This document shows positions 6,359 through 10,665 of a DNA stretch of 10,665 bases, in pieces. The DNA lies in assembly GCA_030018055.1 (NCBI GenBank), contig JASEGN010000032.1, forward strand, positions 1-10,665. The letters run 5' to 3'. A model generated the notes under the pieces. That model had not been told where the DNA came from, did not search any database, and was given only the letters and a program-made list of their open reading frames with translations. This stretch comes from Candidatus Aenigmatarchaeota archaeon. GTDB taxonomy: Archaea > Aenigmatarchaeota > Aenigmatarchaeia > CG10238-14 > SCSR01. Every line of letters begins with the position of its first letter. Position 1 is the stretch's first letter. The position numbers were made by a program, and so were the translations under genes.

Positions 6359-7298
6359 ATTTTTTGAATCTTTTTATACTTGGAGTTTCTTCAGGATTCA
6401 CTTTATTTTCAACGGCAAGAAAGTATGAAACGAAATCGGTAAACCAAATTAGATAAAGAATTCTTTCTAGCTTCGTTCTTCCCTTGGCAAAAATTTCAAT
6501 TATGGTTGCATTTTTCCCACTATTTTTGAAAAATTCGATTAGCTTTTTTATTTCTTCCCTTTCAGCTGGCTCATCTCTTAAAAATATTAAAGAAAATTTT
6601 TCATCTAAATTTACAAATCCTTCAATGTCATTGTGTGCAGCCTCTGGTATGGCTTCCCATCTTGCTAAGACTTTTGAATTTTCGTTTAGCTGAGTTTTAA
6701 ATCTTCTTGCAACTGAAGGATAAATACTATAAATTACGGGAAAAGTTCCTTTTATCTTCCTTGCAATAACCTTTGCATCTTCTTCTGGATTGCAGCTAAT
6801 CGTGATTTTATCAAGTTTAACAAAATCCAAAGCTCTTAAAACGCTTATTAATGAAAAAAGTAAATAGCTTATGGCAACCCTAGGAAGAATACCACCTTTA
6901 ATTTGAGCAAAAGGTAATTTTTTTCTTCTAAATATTTTAATTAATTCACCATTAGAAGAAATTCCAACTAACTTACATTTTCTCTTTATACCAGCTTTTA
7001 CTTGCTCTAGAGTTTCTTTAGTATTTCCAGAATAGCTTACACAAATTAGCAGAGTTTTCTCATCAACAAATGCTGGTAATTCGTAACTTCTACAAACAAA
7101 AATTGGAATTTTCAATTTGTCGCTAAGCCAATCCTCAATAATATCCCCCGCTATTGCAGAACCACCCATACCACTAATAACAATTTTATTTGCGTTGTGA
7201 TACTCTTTTGGAAGTTTAATTTTTTGTTTTAAGGTTTCTTCACATGTTCTTGGAAAATTTCTTATAGTTTCAAGCACACTAATATTTAGAATTATCAA
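6342..7298 (-). CDS. Bifunctional phosphoglucose/phosphomannose isomerase
   Basis: A SIS-fold isomerase of up to 318 residues, of the archaeal PGI/PMI type (the Pyrobaculum enzyme has about 302), interconverting glucose 6-phosphate or mannose 6-phosphate with fructose 6-phosphate. The first SIS domain has ISGMGGSAIAGD (41-52) and the phosphate loop SYSGNTKETL (88-97). LPRVAISYLL carries the conserved R140. PEAAHNDIEGF (218-228) carries the catalytic glutamate E219 and histidine H222. The C-terminal NPEETPSIKRFKK (301-313) holds the conserved lysine. There is no ATG start: the longest form begins with TTG (7298), two codons after an in-frame stop; a GTG at codon 8 (7277) is the alternative. 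It is the first gene of the minus-strand operon, with the ROK kinase directly following. Confidence 0.92.
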   Translation of the reverse strand: MIILNISVLETIRNFPRTCEETLKQKIKLPKEYHNANKIVISGMGGSAIAGDIIEDWLSDKLKIPIFVCRSYELPAFVDEKTLLICVSYSGNTKETLEQVKAGIKRKCKLVGISSNGELIKIFRRKKLPFAQIKGGILPRVAISYLLFSLISVLRALDFVKLDKITISCNPEEDAKVIARKIKGTFPVIYSIYPSVARRFKTQLNENSKVLARWEAIPEAAHNDIEGFVNLDEKFSLIFLRDEPAEREEIKKLIEFFKNSGKNATIIEIFAKGRTKLERILYLIWFTDFVSYFLAVENKVNPEETPSIKRFKKFVYGK

Positions 7299-7379
7299 AA
7301 AATATTAATGAAATTTTTAAATGAATAGTAACATAATGGAAAATTGAGTTAGGTTATTGGGTAGATGGAAGAGAGATAG
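7299..7379. promoter_or_regulatory. Divergent promoter region between isomerase operon and acetyltransferase
   Basis: This short AT-rich spacer separates divergent starts. On the minus strand TTTAAAAATT (7321-7312) is a TATA-like box; 26 bases downstream is about 7291, which would place the TTG at 7298 outside the transcript and favour the GTG start at 7277. On the plus strand the overlapping atttttaaat (7312-7321) could serve the acetyltransferase with a leader of roughly 30 bases. Assignments are inference. Confidence 0.4.
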
Positions 7380-7877
7380 ATGGTTATTGTTAGAAAAGCA
7401 AAAATTAGCGATGCTGAGGAGATTAAAACATTAATTGATTTTTATGCTAAACAAAATATCATGTTGCCGAGGTCAATTTATGACATCTTTGAAAATATAA
7501 GAGAATTTTCTGTTGCCACAATAAATAAAAACATCGTAGGTTGTTGTGCCCTACATATTTTTGGAAAGGAATATTCTCTGGAAAATAAAAGGGAAGAGTT
7601 TGTCTTAGCTGAGATAAGATCGTTGGCGGCGAAGGAAGAATGGCGAAATCAAGGAATAGGTACAAAGTTAGTCAAATATTGTCTTGAGGAAGGGAAAAGG
7701 ATAGGGGTAACTGCAACATTCACCTTAACTGTTAAAGAAAATACAGGATTTTTTAAGAGATTAGGGTTCAAAGAAATTGAAAAGACACTGTTACCTCAAA
7801 AAATTTGGAGAGATTGTATCAGATGCCCAAAGTTCCCATCAGAATGTAATGAAATTGCTCTTATTAAATATAAATGA
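7380..7877 (+). CDS. GNAT acetyltransferase of the ArgA-like (N-acetylglutamate synthase) type
   Basis: A 165-residue single-domain GNAT protein. MLPRSIYDIFENIREFSVA (28-46) and GCCALHIF (54-61) are typical of the short ArgA-like N-acetyltransferases annotated as N-acetylglutamate synthases, which start arginine biosynthesis from acetyl-CoA and glutamate. The strand AEIRSLAAKEEWRNQGIG (77-94) ends in the acetyl-CoA pyrophosphate loop R89-NQGIG. FFKRLGF (124-130) and the C-terminal LPQKIW.DC..CPKFP..C (138-156; cysteines 146, 149 and 156) also fit that group. No transmembrane segment is seen. It stands alone, with a divergent sugar-phosphate operon before it and the lysine genes after it, separated by a T-rich terminator-like stretch. 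The acetyl acceptor could instead be another amino acid or amine; the family call is firm, the substrate less so. Confidence 0.85.
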   Translation: MVIVRKAKISDAEEIKTLIDFYAKQNIMLPRSIYDIFENIREFSVATINKNIVGCCALHIFGKEYSLENKREEFVLAEIRSLAAKEEWRNQGIGTKLVKYCLEEGKRIGVTATFTLTVKENTGFFKRLGFKEIEKTLLPQKIWRDCIRCPKFPSECNEIALIKYK

Positions 7878-7903
7878 AAAATTTTATAAAAAATGATTTT
7901 AGC

Positions 7904-7915
7904 TTTTTCGTTTTT
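7904..7915 (+). terminator. Oligo-T terminator after the acetyltransferase gene
   Basis: Two runs of five T separated by CG (tttttcgttttt) begin 27 bases after the acetyltransferase stop codon, with no stable stem before them. Archaeal RNA polymerase commonly terminates at such U-rich stretches. Confidence 0.5.
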
Positions 7916-7926
7916 AATCAATGTTT

Positions 7927-7978
7927 GCTTTAAAGCTTAGATTTTCAAATTAAAGTAAATAAAACTTTTCTTTAAAGA
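7927..7978. promoter_or_regulatory. Two copies of a CTTTAAAG palindrome upstream of ddh-lysA, candidate operator
   Basis: Two perfect 10-base palindromes, gctttaaagc (7927-7936) and tctttaaaga (7969-7978), share the core CTTTAAAG. The cores begin at 7928 and 7970, exactly 42 bases apart, which is four turns of B-form DNA. The downstream copy abuts the TATA-like box at 7985-7992. This arrangement suits a dimeric regulator, for instance of the Lrp/LysM type; no regulator gene is in the window. Confidence 0.4.
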
Positions 7979-7984
7979 TTAAGA

Positions 7985-7992
7985 TTTAAATA
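7985..7992 (+). promoter_or_regulatory. TATA-like box of the ddh-lysA operon
   Basis: The sequence tttaaata is centred about 38 bases before the ddh ATG. Transcription would start near 8014, giving a short leader just long enough to contain the Shine-Dalgarno sequence. Confidence 0.5.
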
Positions 7993-8013
7993 GATTAAAT
8001 TCATTCCTATTAA

Positions 8014-8019
8014 GAGGAG
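8014..8019 (+). promoter_or_regulatory. Shine-Dalgarno sequence of ddh
   Basis: gaggag lies 7 bases before the ATG at 8027 and complements the archaeal 16S rRNA 3' end. It is the strongest ribosome binding site in the window; the other first genes appear leaderless or lack one. Confidence 0.75.
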
Positions 8020-8026
8020 TTATAGA

Positions 8027-8956
8027 ATGGTAAAAATAGCTGTTGTTGGTTACGGAAATGTTGGAAAGGGTGTAATAAAAGCTATAACTACCTCTGAAGA
8101 TATGGGACTCGTCGGTATTGTGACAAAAAGACCAGGCATTGTTAGAGAAGAAGTTGATTATGTTCCTGTCGTTGATGATATGAATAAACTTGGTAATGTA
8201 GATGTTGCTATTCTATGTGGTAGCTCAGAACATGTGCGTGAAGAAGCAAAGAAAATTGTTTCTAAATATAAAGTTAACACAATCGACAGTTTTGATATAC
8301 ATTTACAAATATTTGATTATAAAAAAGAATTGAGCAAATTATGTGAGGAATGTGGTACTACTTCAATAATATCTGCTGGCTGGGATCCTGGAATTAATTC
8401 TGTTGTAAGAGTACTTTTTGATTATTCGATTCCTTTTGTAGAAACAGAAACAAAGTTTGGCCCTGGCATGAGCATGGGGCACAGTACAGCAGTTAGAGAA
8501 ATCTCTGGTGTATTAGATGCCGTTTCAATAACCATACCGACAGACAAAAAAGGTGTTCACAGAAGAGAAGTTTATGTTGCAACAAGCGAAGAGGCTGACC
8601 AAAGCTTAATTAAAGAGACAATTTTAGGGCATGAGAAATTTAGAAGTGATGAGACTTATGTGAATTTTGAGCCTTTAGAAAGAATAAGAAAAAGAAGGCT
8701 TGATATGCAACATAGTGGACATATTTACAGAACTAATGAAGAACTTGGTCAAAAGTTAGAGTATCATGTAGCTATGCGGTCAAATCCTCAATTTACTGGA
8801 CAGATAATGGTTGCAGCTGCGAGAGCATCTCTAAAAATGCCTCCAGGGGCATATACATTAGTTGAAGTGCCACCAATCTATTTTTCAGAAAAGTCTGTTG
8901 AAGGCACTTGGTTTAATGGGAAGTTAGTATGTGGTGGGAAATTTCAGGTCATCTAG
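8027..8956 (+). CDS. ddh: meso-Diaminopimelate dehydrogenase
   Basis: A 309-residue NADP-dependent enzyme that reductively aminates tetrahydrodipicolinate (as its open-chain keto form) to meso-diaminopimelate in one step, by-passing the succinylase, acetylase and aminotransferase routes. The Rossmann loop is VGYGNVGKG (7-15), and K34-R35 fits NADP(H). Ddh signatures are DSFDIH (87-92; D90), ISAGWDPGINSV (115-126; D120), FGPGMSMGHS (144-153), HRREV (178-182) and SNPQFTGQ (252-259). Length is close to the C. glutamicum enzyme (about 320). F144 and M150 stand where the C. glutamicum enzyme has W and Q, resembling the Symbiobacterium-type (type II) group as I recall it. The start is supported by the gaggag sequence 7 bases upstream. 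The last 28 bases overlap lysA. Ddh is uncommon, especially in archaea. Confidence 0.93.
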   Translation: MVKIAVVGYGNVGKGVIKAITTSEDMGLVGIVTKRPGIVREEVDYVPVVDDMNKLGNVDVAILCGSSEHVREEAKKIVSKYKVNTIDSFDIHLQIFDYKKELSKLCEECGTTSIISAGWDPGINSVVRVLFDYSIPFVETETKFGPGMSMGHSTAVREISGVLDAVSITIPTDKKGVHRREVYVATSEEADQSLIKETILGHEKFRSDETYVNFEPLERIRKRRLDMQHSGHIYRTNEELGQKLEYHVAMRSNPQFTGQIMVAAARASLKMPPGAYTLVEVPPIYFSEKSVEGTWFNGKLVCGGKFQVI

Positions 8957-10191
8957 AAACTAAAAATAATGAGTTGTATATTGGTGGTATGTCCACTTTG
9001 GATTTAGCTAAGGAATTTGGAACTCCACTCTATGTTTACAATGTTAATAGAATTTTAGATAATTACAGAAGGTTCCGAGATATTATTTCTAAGTACACTG
9101 ATAAAGAAGTTAGAGTTCATTATGCGATGAAAGCCAATTCAAATCCAGGAATTTTAAGGTATCTAAATGCAGAGGGGAGTTGGATAGATGCAGTTTCTCC
9201 TGAAGAAGCTGAACTAGCAATAAATGCTGGATTTCCTGCTAGTAAGATAATGTTTACTGGGACGAGCGTTAGCAATAAAGATATGAGAAGAATTTTAGAC
9301 CATCCTGGTATTATGATGAATATCGATTCATCATCTCAACTAAAAAGATTGAAAGAACTATTATCAGAATACAGTATTACAAGCATGGACATATCATTTA
9401 GAATAGATCCAGGAGTGACTGGAGCAGGTGGGCATTGGAGAACAATAACAGCTGGTAAAGAATCACATGGCATTCCGATAAAATTTGGTATTCCTGAAGA
9501 TGAAGTTCTGGAAACTTATAAGAAAGCTGTAGAAGATGGTTTTAACCCAGTTGGGATACACATGCATATCGGTTCTCAGTGGCTAAGTGATGAAGAGGTA
9601 AAAGAATATTTATTTGCTGTTGATAGTCTTTTAGGTAAAGCTCAAGATGTTGTAAAACTACTTGGTTGTAATCTAGAGTTTGTGGATTTTGGTGGTGGTC
9701 CTGGTATACCTTATAAAGAAGAGCAGAATGAATTTCCATTGGATTGGTACGCTAAAGAAACATGCAAAAGAGTTGCTGAATCAGGATTAAATTTTAAAGC
9801 ACTTCTTTTTGAACCTGGAAGATACGTGGTTGGTGATTCTTCTTTATTACTAACAGAAGTGAATACAATAAAGAAAAGGTATGGTGATTTGATTGTTGGT
9901 GTAAATTCTGGTTTTAATCATTTAATTAGACCAGTGTTATATGGTGCATACCATGAAATTATAAATTGCAATAAAGTCGATGAACTCTCTAATACTGAAG
10001 TTACGGTTGTTGGAAATCTTTGTCAAACTGGTGATGTTCTAGCGACCAAAAGAAAAATGCCTATGCTGGAAGAGGGAGATATACTGGCCTTCCATAATGC
10101 AGGAGCTTATGGTTATACTATGGCCTCCAGATACAACTTAAGAGAATTACCGAAAGAAATTTTGATTAGAGAGGGTAAAATAATTAATTAA
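8929..10191 (+). CDS. lysA: Diaminopimelate decarboxylase
   Basis: A 420-residue fold-type III PLP enzyme that decarboxylates meso-diaminopimelate to L-lysine. The PLP lysine is K68 in HYAMKANSNP (64-73). HMHIGSQ (211-217), VDFGGGPGIPY (252-262) and EPGRYVVG (295-302) bind PLP phosphate and substrate, and GVNSGFNHLIRPVLYGAYH (324-342) is typical. The cross-subunit catalytic motif normally CESGD reads C365-QTGD, with Q in place of E. The C-terminal FHNAGAYGYTMASRYN (388-403) is intact. The ATG at 8929 was chosen because residues 8-20 (HLETKNNELYIGG) already match the usual LysA N-terminus; starting at the ATG at 8989 would remove them. The start lies 28 bases inside ddh, so translation is probably coupled and substrate may pass directly between the two enzymes' pathway steps. 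Confidence 0.94.
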   Translation: MWWEISGHLETKNNELYIGGMSTLDLAKEFGTPLYVYNVNRILDNYRRFRDIISKYTDKEVRVHYAMKANSNPGILRYLNAEGSWIDAVSPEEAELAINAGFPASKIMFTGTSVSNKDMRRILDHPGIMMNIDSSSQLKRLKELLSEYSITSMDISFRIDPGVTGAGGHWRTITAGKESHGIPIKFGIPEDEVLETYKKAVEDGFNPVGIHMHIGSQWLSDEEVKEYLFAVDSLLGKAQDVVKLLGCNLEFVDFGGGPGIPYKEEQNEFPLDWYAKETCKRVAESGLNFKALLFEPGRYVVGDSSLLLTEVNTIKKRYGDLIVGVNSGFNHLIRPVLYGAYHEIINCNKVDELSNTEVTVVGNLCQTGDVLATKRKMPMLEEGDILAFHNAGAYGYTMASRYNLRELPKEILIREGKIIN

Positions 10192-10284
10192 ATAGTGGTT
10201 CTCAAGATAAAAAATTTGCGAGGGTAATGATTTTGAATAACCTAGCTAATTTTTCTTAATTCTTCCTTTAGTTTTATAATTTTT
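10192..10284. other. Intergenic region between lysA and transposase
   Basis: This stretch holds the 3' flank of lysA and presumably the end of the insertion sequence. An imperfect inverted repeat, ggtaat/ataacc with an 8-base loop, lies at 10223-10242. No target-site duplication or terminal repeat can be assigned because the other end of the element is outside the window. Confidence 0.4.
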
Positions 10285-10286
10285 TT
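10250..10286 (+). terminator. T-rich terminator-like stretch after lysA
   Basis: Several T runs, ending in seven T at 10280-10286, follow lysA by about 60 bases on the plus strand and reach the stop codon of the convergent transposase gene. They could end the ddh-lysA transcript. Confidence 0.4.
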
Positions 10287-10665
10287 ACTTATTTTTGCTC
10301 TGTAGAAATCCTACTAGTAAAATAAAAAATTTCCTTAGGTCAACATCTAGGTTGTGGATGATTGCTAAAAGTTTCATTTCCTTAAGTTGGTTAAACCATT
10401 TTCTGGAGGTAAGGTAGCTTCCATATTTTCTTTTGATTGCTGAGAAGGTTGTTTCATTCTTCCATCTCTGGTTGTAATCTTTCTTGGTAATTCTTCTGTT
10501 CCATGCTCTTTGTAAGTTGTTAAACTCTCGATGCTTTAGCAGGGGTCTTATTCCAAGCTTTCTTAGAGCTAGTCTTAGCCTACTATCATCGTAACCACAA
10601 TCTCCTGCTAGCAACCTTAGCCTATGCTTCTTAGCAAGCCTAGGTAGCAAGAGCCTGAGGATCTT
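10285..10665 (-). CDS. DDE transposase (IS4/IS5-like, DDE_Tnp_1), 3' part
   Basis: The C-terminal 126 residues of a transposase, open through the right edge, so the true start is outside the window; the internal TTG at 10650 is not a plausible start. LLAGDCGYDDSRLRLALRKL carries the second catalytic aspartate in the usual 'aDkGYds' context. YNQRWKNETTFSAIKRKYG carries the catalytic glutamate (NE) and the Y-x2-R signature, and SRKWFNQLKEM...IIHNLD is the typical C-terminal helix. The stop codon is TAA at 10285-10287. The visible part has no frameshift, so the element may be intact. The exact IS family cannot be settled from the C-terminus alone. Confidence 0.85.
   Translation of the reverse strand, partial: KILRLLLPRLAKKHRLRLLAGDCGYDDSRLRLALRKLGIRPLLKHREFNNLQRAWNRRITKKDYNQRWKNETTFSAIKRKYGSYLTSRKWFNQLKEMKLLAIIHNLDVDLRKFFILLVGFLQSKNK
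10285..10665 (-). mobile_element. Insertion sequence, one end, partial
   Basis: The transposase frame shows that an insertion sequence enters from the right edge and lies tail-to-tail with lysA. Its inner boundary must fall between 10192 and 10284, but no terminal inverted repeat can be confirmed with one end only. CTAG tetranucleotides are frequent here (six from 10192 to the edge), unlike in the neighbouring lysine genes. Confidence 0.65.

Noticed and set aside
9542..9739. Open frame on the minus strand within lysA
   Set aside because: Covers the conserved HIGSQ and GGGPG regions of LysA, so the plus strand is the coding one.
10223..10242. Imperfect inverted repeat ggtaat...ataacc as the terminal repeat of the insertion sequence
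   Set aside because: The short arms contain a mismatch and the other end of the element is not in the window, so it cannot be called a terminal repeat.
10227..10259. Ten-codon plus-strand mini-ORF after a GAGGG sequence, downstream of lysA
   Set aside because: Only two bases separate the GAGGG from the ATG, too close for a normal Shine-Dalgarno; probably chance or a remnant at the insertion boundary.
1..10665. CRISPR array, tRNA, rRNA, toxin-antitoxin or defence island
   Set aside because: No spaced direct repeats, cloverleaf-like segments or nuclease/toxin motifs were seen; the genes are mostly metabolic and translational.

Overview
The window looks archaeal. The evidence is a translation-associated GTPase of the archaeal type with a C-terminal TGS domain, a type IV pilin-like N-terminus of the 'KKAISPMVAVILLIA' type, TATA-like boxes 25-30 bases before start codons with no Shine-Dalgarno (leaderless promoters), oligo-T terminators, and an MTA phosphorylase with a C-terminal CXC motif as in heat-stable archaeal enzymes. 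The DNA is AT-rich and densely coding; no gene-free stretch exceeds 150 bases. I infer a thermophilic archaeon, perhaps from a poorly sampled lineage, and cannot name it.

Layout. 1-1187 (-): 5' part of a large surface protein with a pilin-like N-terminus, a DUF2341-like stretch and a LamG-type lectin fold that seems interrupted by a second domain; it runs off the left edge. 1188-1271: divergent promoter region with a 13-T run. 1272-3809 (+): GTPase, a SLOG-like Rossmann protein of unknown role, and S-methyl-5'-thioadenosine (MTA) phosphorylase. 3806-7298 (-): bifunctional phosphoglucose/phosphomannose isomerase, ROK sugar kinase and adenine deaminase, arranged as an operon in that transcription order. 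7380-7877 (+): ArgA-like GNAT acetyltransferase. 8027-10191 (+): meso-diaminopimelate dehydrogenase and diaminopimelate decarboxylase, overlapping by 28 bases, behind a promoter region with two copies of one palindrome. 10285-10665 (-): 3' part of a DDE transposase, cut by the right edge.

How the genes work together. MTA phosphorylase releases adenine from methylthioadenosine, and adenine deaminase converts adenine to hypoxanthine; the two genes converge and share stop-codon bases. The ROK kinase and the isomerase together would bring glucose (and perhaps mannose) to fructose 6-phosphate. Ddh plus LysA form the short dehydrogenase route to lysine (tetrahydrodipicolinate to meso-DAP to L-lysine); the upstream dapA/dapB steps are not in the window. 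I see no CRISPR array, tRNA, rRNA or defence system. The most interesting points are the Ddh-LysA pair with its palindromic upstream sites, active-site substitutions in LysA and the ROK kinase, the paired cysteine changes in MTA phosphorylase, and the nested domain structure of the surface protein.
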